Source of the DNA: Alistipes sp.
GTDB lineage: Bacteria > Bacteroidota > Bacteroidia > Bacteroidales > Rikenellaceae
Direction of reading: 5' to 3'
Assembly (NCBI GenBank): GCA_017532885.1
Contig: JAFXIS010000054.1
Span: 1 to 64,000, forward strand
DNA: 64,000 bases
The position numbers and the translations under genes were made by a program. This document shows positions 6,439-15,057 of the stretch, in pieces. Within the stretch, counting starts at the first letter, position 1. Each line of letters starts with the position of its first letter. Below the pieces are notes generated by a model. The model searched no databases. It was given only the letters and a program-made list of their open reading frames with translations, and was not told the origin of the DNA.

Positions 6439-8001
6439 ATGAAAAAGTTTTTCATTTGTGCTCTTGCAGCAATGGCATTTGTTGCTTGTAGCGAGAACAA
6501 CGAGAATGGCAAAGAGCCTAATCAGAAAGGTGAATTGGAGCAGTCGTATGTCTCTATCACCTTGGCAGCTGACGACATGAACACTCGTGCTGCCGATGGC
6601 GTATACGAGGAGGGTACCGCTGCCGAGCGTGCTGTGAATTCGGCGCATGTATTCTTCTTTAAGGATGGCGTAGCTTTCCCCGTAGCGTTCGATGGCACAA
6701 CTACCACAAACTCTGGTGCATGCAACTGGCTTGAAATTACGCTTACAGGCTCTACAAGCAACATGCCCAATGTTTCAGATGTTAAGAAGGCCGTTTTGGT
6801 TATTCAGAACTATAAGGGCGAGTATCCCAATCAGATGGTTGCAGTCCTGAACTGGACTCCCGATAAGAACAGCTATACTCTTAGCGAGCTTCAGACAAAG
6901 ATTTCTACACTTGGCAATGACGCTAACGGCTATGTAATGAGCAACTCGGTATATGCCAATGAAAAGAATCAGGTTGTTGATGCCGTAGCTCTTACTATCA
7001 ACAACATCGCTAAGACCGCTCAGGAGGCTTTGGATAACCCCGTAACTATCTATGTTGAGCGTGTAGCTGCTAAGGTGGTTTACAGTGCTGACAACGGTGG
7101 CAAGTTCCAGATTGGCAAGAATGTAGATAATACCGAGATTTATGCTCATATCAAGAACTTCGAGCTCTATAACGACTACGAGGAGTCTTGGCTTTTGAAG
7201 CGCATCGACCCCACTTGGAGCGGTATTGGCTTTGCTTGGAACGACGCTGATTGGTTCCGTTCATACTGGGCACAGTCACTCGGTAAGGAGTTCACAAACA
7301 ATACTTTCGACTGGAACAACGATAACACCGCTTTGAATGGTGTAAACTACCTCGGCGAGAATACTCGCGCTTGGACTGAGGCTGACGATGTACGCACAAA
7401 GGTTATCGTAAAGGCTCAGCTTGGCGATGTTAATGGCAACCCCGTTGAGATTGTAAGCTGGTATGGTAAGGAGTATATCGGTGAGGGAAATCTTTTGAAG
7501 GTTGTTGCTAACACTCTTAAGGGCCTCTATTTCTGGGGTGACGGCTCCAATTTCACAGGTGCCGCTCCTGAGGATTTGAAGTGCACAAATCGCCTTCCCG
7601 ATGCTGAGAATGCTTACGAGGTTTATTTCCAACTTTCAACTACCGCTGCGGCAAAGAGCTGGTACAAGTATGAGGATGGCAAGTACACAGCTATCGCAGT
7701 TGATGCTTTGAACACCGAGCTTGCTAAGGTTCAGCCTGCGTTGGTTTACAAGAGCGGTATGACTTATTATTGGTTGGATATCAAGCACCTCGGTAACACA
7801 GGCTCACTTACCGAGTATGGTATCGTTCGTAACCATGTCTACAAGGTAAATATCAGCGATGTCAAGGGCTTCGGTACTCCTATCTACGACCCCGAGGAGG
7901 ACTTTATCGTTCCCGACAAACCAGAGGATGTAGTATCTTATGTATCTGCACAGATTAATATCCTCTCATGGCGCGTTGTTGCTAACGACTATGAAATCTA
8001 A
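6439..8001 (+). CDS. Mfa1-family major pilus subunit 1
   Basis: This 520-residue lipoprotein (lipobox ending Cys17) is a type V pilus shaft subunit. The N-terminal domain carries ITLAADDMNTRAADG, with Arg50 at the position where the proform is cleaved in this family to expose the donor-strand groove. Blocks shared with the next gene include YKGEYPNQ, VTIYVER.AAKV, YFQLS, DIKHLG and RNHVYKV. The last 20 residues (AQINILSWRVV) form the C-terminal strand expected to be donated to the neighbouring subunit. It follows the DUF3868 gene after 60 AT-rich bases without a promoter box. Its C-ending synonymous codons and strong composition bias suggest high expression. Confidence 0.88.
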   Translation: MKKFFICALAAMAFVACSENNENGKEPNQKGELEQSYVSITLAADDMNTRAADGVYEEGTAAERAVNSAHVFFFKDGVAFPVAFDGTTTTNSGACNWLEITLTGSTSNMPNVSDVKKAVLVIQNYKGEYPNQMVAVLNWTPDKNSYTLSELQTKISTLGNDANGYVMSNSVYANEKNQVVDAVALTINNIAKTAQEALDNPVTIYVERVAAKVVYSADNGGKFQIGKNVDNTEIYAHIKNFELYNDYEESWLLKRIDPTWSGIGFAWNDADWFRSYWAQSLGKEFTNNTFDWNNDNTALNGVNYLGENTRAWTEADDVRTKVIVKAQLGDVNGNPVEIVSWYGKEYIGEGNLLKVVANTLKGLYFWGDGSNFTGAAPEDLKCTNRLPDAENAYEVYFQLSTTAAAKSWYKYEDGKYTAIAVDALNTELAKVQPALVYKSGMTYYWLDIKHLGNTGSLTEYGIVRNHVYKVNISDVKGFGTPIYDPEEDFIVPDKPEDVVSYVSAQINILSWRVVANDYEI

Positions 8002-8034
8002 TTTTTTTGAGAGTTACCAAAATTTAGTAAAATT

Positions 8035-9792
8035 ATGAAAAAGTATATATTTTTGGCATTGGCTGTCGTAGGTTTGGCAGCTTGTACCAATGACGACCTC
8101 GGAGGTGATAACGGTCCCGCACATAGCGGCGAAATCGAGGAGTCATATATCGCAATCAACCTCTCAGCTGCCGAGGGCACTCGCGCAGCGGATGGTATTT
8201 ATCAAGCAGGAGAGGCTAATGAGCGCGCTGTTGCAAATGCTCACTTCTTCTTCTTTAAGGATGATGAGCCATTTGTTGTAAACCAAAAAAATGCTCCAGC
8301 AACAGCTCCTGGTGGTGGTGTAAACCACTTGGCTGCAACTCTTACAGGTAGCAAAGATGGTATGGATAATGTTTCAGACATTAAGGATGCCGTTCTTCTT
8401 CTTAGTACTTATAAGGGTGAGTATCCTAATCAGATTGTAGCCGTACTCAATTGGAATCCAGATGCTGATAAATCATATACACTGCAAGAACTTAAAGACG
8501 CAATGGCGGACATTGCTGTGTCTTATGATGAGAATAAATATTTCACCATGAGCAATGCGGTATATGCTAACAATGCTGGCGATGTAGTAAACACTGCTCC
8601 CCTGACTGTCGACAACATTAAGAGTACTGAAACAGATGCAATGGCAGCTCCTGTAACTATCTATGTTGAGCGTTTGGCTGCAAAAGTAACCGTTACAACT
8701 ACTGATGGCACTCATAAGTTCAAGTTGGACAAAAAAGCAACTGTTGGCGGCAGCGAAGTGGATGTATATGCACACATCCTTGGTTGGGAGCTTTACAACG
8801 ACAACACCAAATCTTATTTGCTTAAGCAAATTAACCCATTGTGGGTTAATGATCCAAGCGATACTAATGGAAATAATGTAGGTTTCAACTGGAATGACCC
8901 AGCGTGGTTCCGTAGCTACTGGGCAATATCAATGGGTAGACCTGATGGTGAAACAAACACATTTAAGATGACCTACACCGACGCAGAGCAAACGGCAAAT
9001 GGTTTTGCAACCGCATATGGTTTTAATGTTGGCAGTAAAGTATCTGTTGATGCTGGCTCTTATACAGCAGGTTCGTTTACTTACATTGGCGAGAATACAA
9101 ATGGTAAGAATGACGGTACCAAGGTAATTCTTAAGGCTAAATTAGATGACGAAGCTGGTGCTGGTGATGGTATTGAAATCGGTTTATGGAATGGTGTTCA
9201 GTATGTAGGCAACCTGGCACTCCGTACTGCTGTAGCCAATACATTGAAATATACACTCTATTACCTAGATGGAAATAGCTATGTAGGTCTTAAGCCTGAA
9301 GATTTGGAGTGTGTGCAGGGTGGTAATGGCACTTATCCAAATGCTGCAGAAATCAATGGCGTATATTTCCAACTTTCAGACGATGCAGAGAATAAAGACT
9401 GGTACAAGCTTGTAAGCGGTAACTATGTACCGGTTGCCCCTGATAAAAACACAGACCCAGGTAGTATAAAAGCAACCAACGAGTATCTTGCAATAAATGT
9501 TAAGCCTGCCGTTCTTTATACCAATGGCGAGACATTCTACTATGTAGATATCAAGCACCTCGGCGCGGAGGGTTCAAATGGCGAGTATGGTGTTGTTCGT
9601 AATCATATCTACGATGTTATGATTAAGACAATTGGCGGTTATGGTAGCCCTGTCTATGAAGGAACAAGTGATCTTGTAGTGCCAGAGTACCCTGAGGTTC
9701 CGGGTGAAGACGAGTCTTTCGTATCGGCTCAGATCAATATCCTCTCATGGCGTTTGGTTAGTCAGGAGGTTGATATTCAGCCACAGAACTAA
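8035..9792 (+). CDS. Mfa1-family major pilus subunit 2
   Basis: A tandem paralogue of the preceding gene, 585 residues, lipobox LAAC (Cys17). Arg50 again precedes AADG, and the C-terminus again ends in the donor-strand motif AQINILSWRLV. It is longer mainly because of insertions around residues 280-350 and 460-490. Its third codon positions are more A/T-rich than the first copy, suggesting lower expression or a different history. It could be an alternative shaft protein or a minor structural subunit. The gap to subunit 1 is 33 bases; a terminator hairpin follows at 9819. Confidence 0.87.
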   Translation: MKKYIFLALAVVGLAACTNDDLGGDNGPAHSGEIEESYIAINLSAAEGTRAADGIYQAGEANERAVANAHFFFFKDDEPFVVNQKNAPATAPGGGVNHLAATLTGSKDGMDNVSDIKDAVLLLSTYKGEYPNQIVAVLNWNPDADKSYTLQELKDAMADIAVSYDENKYFTMSNAVYANNAGDVVNTAPLTVDNIKSTETDAMAAPVTIYVERLAAKVTVTTTDGTHKFKLDKKATVGGSEVDVYAHILGWELYNDNTKSYLLKQINPLWVNDPSDTNGNNVGFNWNDPAWFRSYWAISMGRPDGETNTFKMTYTDAEQTANGFATAYGFNVGSKVSVDAGSYTAGSFTYIGENTNGKNDGTKVILKAKLDDEAGAGDGIEIGLWNGVQYVGNLALRTAVANTLKYTLYYLDGNSYVGLKPEDLECVQGGNGTYPNAAEINGVYFQLSDDAENKDWYKLVSGNYVPVAPDKNTDPGSIKATNEYLAINVKPAVLYTNGETFYYVDIKHLGAEGSNGEYGVVRNHIYDVMIKTIGGYGSPVYEGTSDLVVPEYPEVPGEDESFVSAQINILSWRLVSQEVDIQPQN

Positions 9793-9818
9793 ATGGATAA
9801 ATAAGATGTAAATTTTTT

Positions 9819-9853
9819 AGGGGTCGCCGGACCTTGTTTGACGACCCCTTTTA
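9819..9853 (+). terminator. Intra-operon hairpin terminator between shaft and anchor genes
   Basis: AGGGGTCG (9819-9826) pairs with CGACCCCT (9842-9849) and is followed by TTTTAATAAA. The T run is short, so partial termination is plausible. No new -7 box is evident before the next gene at 9923, so read-through probably supplies the anchor and tip genes. Confidence 0.6.
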
Positions 9854-9922
9854 ATAAAACTTTAGGGGCAAACTCCGAAAAAATAAAATGGCTCGCAGAG
9901 AGCTAAAACGCAAAAATATTAG

Positions 9923-10960
9923 ATGAAAAGAGCGCAAATATACAGGAAATGGATGGCAGCACTTGCGATGGTGGCAATGGTGGTGGCATCTGTATCGTGC
10001 AGTCGAAGTCATATCTTTGAGTATGAGGGCGATTGTAATGTCTACTACGACATACACTTTAAGTATGACTACAATATGAAGTTCGCAGATGCCTTTGCAC
10101 ATGAGGTAAACTCCCTTGCGCTCTATATCTTCAACGAGGAGGGTATCCTCCACGATAAGATTGTTACCACCGACAAGAAGGAGCTCGAGAAGGAGGATTT
10201 CCATATTCGTCTGACACTCCCCGAGGGTCACTACGACCTTTTGGCATGGGGTGGCCTTGCGGATGAGGAGTCATTCGAAATACTTGCCAACGAAGAGATT
10301 GGCACAACACGCATCGAGGAGATGAAGGTGAAGATGCTTCGCAGTCACGACAACGCAGGTGCGGCATATCGCGACACGGACCTCGAGGCGCTATTTCATG
10401 GCATGTTGGGACTCGATATTGCTAACGAGCCCGGCACCTACAAAGCGACTATGTCGCTAAAAAAGAATACGAATGTGGTGCGCATTGTGTTGCACGAGAT
10501 GTCGGGACATCCGATGGATGAGAATCTCTTCACATTCGAGATTACAGACCGCAGTGGTCTTTACAACTACGACAATTCGCGCCTCGATGACGAGGTGATA
10601 ACATATAAGCCGTGGCATTTGGAGAGTATTTTTACAGACCTCTCCGCCGCAGAGCGTAGCCGCGCCACAGAGATGAATGCGGTGATGGCGGAGCTGACCA
10701 TAGGTCGCATGATGGCGGCAGAATCGCCAATCCTCACTGTGCGCAATAGTGAGAAGGACGAAGAGGTGCTAAAGTTACCACTTGCCAAATATGCGCTTTT
10801 GGTTAAGGGCAACTACAATAAGGGCATGGACGACCAGGAGTATCTCGACCGCCAAGATGAGTATTCGCTGACGCTTTTCCTTGACGATGGCGAGTGGGTG
10901 AGTGCCCAAATAATCATCAACGGCTGGCGCGTGGTGATAAACGACACAGGTTTGGAGTAA
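9923..10960 (+). CDS. FimB/Mfa2-type pilus anchor subunit
   Basis: The 345-residue lipoprotein (lipobox ending Cys26) has the FimB/Mfa2 hallmark CNVYYDIHFKYDYNMKFADA near residue 36 and HVYDLLAWG-type strands (EGHYDLLAWGGLA). In this family the anchor caps the base of the pilus, stays in the outer membrane and controls length. Consistently, it lacks the conserved Arg cleavage site near residue 50 seen in the other subunits of this operon, yet it ends in a donor-strand-like QIIINGWRVVIND. It follows the two shaft genes after a 130-base gap with a hairpin. Confidence 0.87.
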   Translation: MKRAQIYRKWMAALAMVAMVVASVSCSRSHIFEYEGDCNVYYDIHFKYDYNMKFADAFAHEVNSLALYIFNEEGILHDKIVTTDKKELEKEDFHIRLTLPEGHYDLLAWGGLADEESFEILANEEIGTTRIEEMKVKMLRSHDNAGAAYRDTDLEALFHGMLGLDIANEPGTYKATMSLKKNTNVVRIVLHEMSGHPMDENLFTFEITDRSGLYNYDNSRLDDEVITYKPWHLESIFTDLSAAERSRATEMNAVMAELTIGRMMAAESPILTVRNSEKDEEVLKLPLAKYALLVKGNYNKGMDDQEYLDRQDEYSLTLFLDDGEWVSAQIIINGWRVVINDTGLE

Positions 10961-11006
10961 GAGGTCAAACAAGAGGCTGAGTTGGATAAAAGCAGAAGAA
11001 TTAAAG

Positions 11007-12614
11007 GTGAAGAATTGGGCGAAATATATCGTTGTGCTGATATGTAGCATCATCTCGGTATCGTGTGTATTCGATAACGAGGAGTGCTATGTTGTGCTTA
11101 AGGATGAGCGCACCATATCCTTCACTATCGGCAGCGACGAATCCATCACTCGCGTGGAGTGTAACCCTACCGACGAGGGTGTACCTTTCGATTATTACAT
11201 CGACCCCTTGACGGTAAGAGCTATGTTGCTGAATCTCGATAACACACCTATCGGGGAGATTACTCGACTGAATATTTGGCCGACAAATCAGGAGCAGACC
11301 CAATTTAAGGTTACGGGTGTTCTGCCAAAGGATATGAAGGTGAACCTCACAGACCCGAGGTGCAAGATTGTGATTATCGCCAACACCATTCCCGAAACTA
11401 TCGAGAACGAAAAGACGCATTATAACTATACGCAGCTCGACCCTCGCAACGAGGATAGCTCAATACCGATGTGGGGTGTGATGACCACAGATATGTTGCC
11501 ATTGATTGACGCTCCGCATTACGAACTTGACGAGAGCATATGGTTGTTGCGCGCGGCAGCCAAGATTGAGGTTAAACTCTCGGAGGAGCTCAAGCAGCGT
11601 GGCTCGCAACTTACCTCTGCGACGCTGAAATACTACAATGTGGAGGGAAATGTCGTGCCGGCGAATTGGCAAACATGCGCCAATACCCAGGAGCTCAACT
11701 GCGAAACGGGCATCAATATCTATCGCCATGCCGCAGTGACACTTCCGCTTATCAAAGATGAGGCGTCGGGTGACTATTATGCCTATGTTCCAGAATATGA
11801 CAATATAAACTACCCCGGGGAGCGCAATAAGATAAGCCTATCGTTCCTCGATGAGGGAAAGGAGAAGGTCTTTGAGGATGCCGTATCATTCTGCGAATAT
11901 CGCGATGGAAAGAAGATTGAGGGTACGGACTATAATATCACGCGAAACCATATATACAGGTTTGTAATTCGCTCTATTGCGGGTGAGAGCTTGAGACTTG
12001 AGTACCATGTGGCAGATTGGGATGCCGAGGATTGGGGCGAGGACAACGATGAGGATTACGAGGAACACGATATCACATATCCGACCTATCTCAACCCCAT
12101 GGTGCCATATGAGTATATCATTGCAGACGACCAAGAGAACTATGTGATTACAGAAACACCACAGATGTACTTTGGAGGTAACAACAACCTCGAGGCGGGA
12201 GCTTTTGTAGGCTACTTCAAGATTCTTTCGTCGAGCGAAGACCTTGATGCAGTGCAGTGGAAGCCCGGATTTATGGCATCTAAGGAGAACTATCAAATCA
12301 GGGTATACCATATTCAGGATGGAATGACAATCGGAGAGTCGATTTTCGACTCCGGAGATAGCAATAAACAGGATGTGCTGCCGGCATGCAAGGCAAATGA
12401 TTGGTTTAAGATTGTTATCTTCCCGCTCAGCCCTGATGGCGCAGATAATACCACTGTCGAGCTTGGTGTTTCGTATTATCAAGCATGGACCGACCAATAT
12501 ATCAACCTCTTTATCAATGGAGAATATGGCAATACCCGCTGGCCGAATAGTGGTACAAATCCAAAGATTATCGTGGTAAAACATGTTGCACAACCCGTAA
12601 ATATGAGTTTATAG
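11007..12614 (+). CDS. Minor pilus subunit (Mfa3/FimC-like position)
   Basis: The 535-residue lipoprotein (lipobox ISVSC, Cys20) starts at GTG 11007; this start gives a complete signal peptide (MKNWAKYIVVLICSI). Arg49 in ESITRVE lies where the other pilus subunits are cleaved. The middle holds the beta-sandwich pattern of fimbrillins (AAAKIEVKL, TRNHIYRFVIRS, LRLEYHVADWD). The C-terminal 150 residues form an additional domain with Trp/Asn-rich strands that I cannot assign. By position it is an accessory or sub-tip component. It overlaps nothing; the next gene follows by 7 bases. Confidence 0.75.
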   Translation: MKNWAKYIVVLICSIISVSCVFDNEECYVVLKDERTISFTIGSDESITRVECNPTDEGVPFDYYIDPLTVRAMLLNLDNTPIGEITRLNIWPTNQEQTQFKVTGVLPKDMKVNLTDPRCKIVIIANTIPETIENEKTHYNYTQLDPRNEDSSIPMWGVMTTDMLPLIDAPHYELDESIWLLRAAAKIEVKLSEELKQRGSQLTSATLKYYNVEGNVVPANWQTCANTQELNCETGINIYRHAAVTLPLIKDEASGDYYAYVPEYDNINYPGERNKISLSFLDEGKEKVFEDAVSFCEYRDGKKIEGTDYNITRNHIYRFVIRSIAGESLRLEYHVADWDAEDWGEDNDEDYEEHDITYPTYLNPMVPYEYIIADDQENYVITETPQMYFGGNNNLEAGAFVGYFKILSSSEDLDAVQWKPGFMASKENYQIRVYHIQDGMTIGESIFDSGDSNKQDVLPACKANDWFKIVIFPLSPDGADNTTVELGVSYYQAWTDQYINLFINGEYGNTRWPNSGTNPKIIVVKHVAQPVNMSL

Positions 12615-12621
12615 AATAGAT

Positions 12622-15039
12622 ATGAATATTAGAAGATTATATATATTATTCGTGCTTGCTGCCATACTCAGCCTTGTGGGGTGTAACTCACTCCACGATG
12701 AGCAGATGCCTCAGACAGAGCAGATGGATTATATCAAACTCCATTTCTCGCCTTTGGGTAAAACTCGTGGCACGATAGAGGACAATGAATATGAGTCATA
12801 TCTACGCCACCTTGATATTGTCATCTATAAACTCGATGATGATGGCATTACATATAGCGGAGTCTACCATGAGCGCGTAAATGTATCGGATACACCCGAT
12901 GGTGTGACAACCCTTAGGTGTACGAAGAAGGATTTTGAGGAGGATAGGGACTATAAGGTTTATGTTATTGCCAATTGCGAGTTAGATGAGAGTATCTACT
13001 ACAAAAACGGCGATATTATTAGCCATACCGAATTTCTAAATCTCGACCAGACAAACTCTAACATTCACCTATCGGGTATCGAGTTCGGTAATGAAAATTT
13101 CCACTATCCGCAGATGTTCCTGATGGATGGCGTGGCATATATGGGCGATAGCGAGCCGGCGACTCAATCAACGGTGATTATCAACAAAAGCGGGTCTACG
13201 GATGATGTTGTGTTGAAGGTTACACTGCGCCGAGCGGCTGCCAAGATAGTCATTACCATAAAACCGGGTGATAAGGTCACTCTTACACCCGAGCTTATGG
13301 CTAAGTCGCAAGGTTATCTGTTGCGAAATATGCCTATTCGCACTACGCTTGTGGAGGAGGGTGAATATCCGCTGACAGAGGGAGGTACACGCCCATATTG
13401 GGCCTCGCCTACAATCTCACAAACTCCATATTTCTCGCTTTTGGAGGGCGAGGATGGTAACTACAACCTGCAAATTACCGCCTATTGCTACTCTCACTAT
13501 TGGGATAGTGCCGAGGCATTCGAGAAGGGTACTTCGTTGGTGGTAATGTTGCCGATACTATACAAGGAGGATGCCGACAGCACACCTGTCGAATATATAA
13601 ACAACTATTATCAGATATCTTTCAGCAAAAAGGAGGGAAGCACGGGCAGTAGTTACCACCGCATCAAGCGTAATACGCTTTATGACCTACGCATCAGACT
13701 AAATGCTCCGGGTGCGGAAGATTATTCTGCGCCGGAGGAGATGGAGGAGTTGCACTATTTTACTACACCATGGCAAACCGTAGATATCGAAGTTTCGGGC
13801 GAAAATACGGTGAAGTATTTGAAGGTGAATAAGAATAAACTTATCATGTACAACATCGCGGAGGACTTGGAGTCGCTATACTTCTCGTCATCTTCACCTG
13901 TGACGGTTACATATGTTCCAAATAGTGGCTACTACCTTAATAAATATAGCGAGAGGGTGTCGCTGAGCAATGCCGAAATACAGAATATTTATGGCATGGT
14001 CGATGATAATGCTACTTCGGGAAATATCGGTGTACATAGCGAAGTGCCAACAAACAATACTATTCGCTACTTCCAAATTCAGGTCAAAAATCAGGAGGGC
14101 CTTACCGAGATTATCGATGTGGAGCAATATCCGCTTATCTATATCACCAACTCGTTGCCGTGGTATTCATATCGCGATGACTACTTCTATCGCACTACGG
14201 ATGGGCATGATTTTAGGGGTAATGTAAATCAATTAACTGCCTCGGGTGACAATCCTACAACCTATCAATACGACGGCGACCATGTGGTGAGTATCTACAC
14301 GATTGACGATGTCGATCTTGAGAATAAGACAGCTAAATATACCTACACAAGCGCTTCGCCCACAAATGGTTATGGCTGGACGGCTTCCAAAGTGCGAGGA
14401 AATAAGAGCAACAACAGTAATCTGTATGCCATTAACTACTACGCCTTTACATATTCCCGAACTGGAGGATGGTGGGGCAGTGGCGGTAGCTATTCATGGA
14501 AAAAGAGCACGCCAAATTGCGAAACGCACAATGTGCGAAATTATAAGGTCCGAGTGATGGCAACATCGCATGATTACACCCTTGCACGCCCAAATATCGA
14601 CGAATACGGATTTACGGCCGGAGATGATAATAATGCAAAGTTGGTTTCGCCTTCGTTTGTCATCGCTTCGCGATTGGGTGCGGTACTTTCGACTTATAGT
14701 AACTTGGACGATATGAGTGCCAAAGAGAAATTGGTTGTCTTTGCCGACCATTGCAAGAATTATGTCGAGGTGGATGATGTCAATGATGATGGTCAAGAGC
14801 CGGTTATCATATACGACAACTGGCGATTGCCGACCGAAGCCGAACTGAGGATTATCATGGATCTTCAGGGTGGCGATGGCGTGGATGCTCCGGCTATCGA
14901 CTTCTTGCTCAATGGTGGATACTATATGAGTGCAAGTGGTCCGGTGTTTAACCCCAAAAATACAAGTAATGTTACGGAGGCAGCAGATAAGTGGAGCGTA
15001 ACAGATGTTGCCATTCGCTGCGTAAGAGATGCCTACTAA
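12622..15039 (+). CDS. Pilus tip-type lipoprotein with lectin-like C-terminus (DUF4906-like)
   Basis: The 805-residue lipoprotein (lipobox SLVGC, Cys21) has a fimbrillin-like N-terminal half (LRHLDIVIYKL, RRAAAKIVITI, HRIKRNTLYDLRIRL) with Arg49 in KTRG at the family's maturation position. A DUF4906-like region follows (about 390-560). The last 80 residues contain NWRLPTEAELRIIMDL and end in AIRCVRD, the pattern of DUF1566/FISUMP domains, which have a C-type-lectin-like fold. That points to a ligand-binding tip adhesin, by inference. It has no donor-strand-like C-terminus, as expected for a tip. The next gene starts 18 bases downstream. Confidence 0.75.
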   Translation: MNIRRLYILFVLAAILSLVGCNSLHDEQMPQTEQMDYIKLHFSPLGKTRGTIEDNEYESYLRHLDIVIYKLDDDGITYSGVYHERVNVSDTPDGVTTLRCTKKDFEEDRDYKVYVIANCELDESIYYKNGDIISHTEFLNLDQTNSNIHLSGIEFGNENFHYPQMFLMDGVAYMGDSEPATQSTVIINKSGSTDDVVLKVTLRRAAAKIVITIKPGDKVTLTPELMAKSQGYLLRNMPIRTTLVEEGEYPLTEGGTRPYWASPTISQTPYFSLLEGEDGNYNLQITAYCYSHYWDSAEAFEKGTSLVVMLPILYKEDADSTPVEYINNYYQISFSKKEGSTGSSYHRIKRNTLYDLRIRLNAPGAEDYSAPEEMEELHYFTTPWQTVDIEVSGENTVKYLKVNKNKLIMYNIAEDLESLYFSSSSPVTVTYVPNSGYYLNKYSERVSLSNAEIQNIYGMVDDNATSGNIGVHSEVPTNNTIRYFQIQVKNQEGLTEIIDVEQYPLIYITNSLPWYSYRDDYFYRTTDGHDFRGNVNQLTASGDNPTTYQYDGDHVVSIYTIDDVDLENKTAKYTYTSASPTNGYGWTASKVRGNKSNNSNLYAINYYAFTYSRTGGWWGSGGSYSWKKSTPNCETHNVRNYKVRVMATSHDYTLARPNIDEYGFTAGDDNNAKLVSPSFVIASRLGAVLSTYSNLDDMSAKEKLVVFADHCKNYVEVDDVNDDGQEPVIIYDNWRLPTEAELRIIMDLQGGDGVDAPAIDFLLNGGYYMSASGPVFNPKNTSNVTEAADKWSVTDVAIRCVRDAY

Positions 15040-15057
15040 TACTAAAGCATAGAGAGT

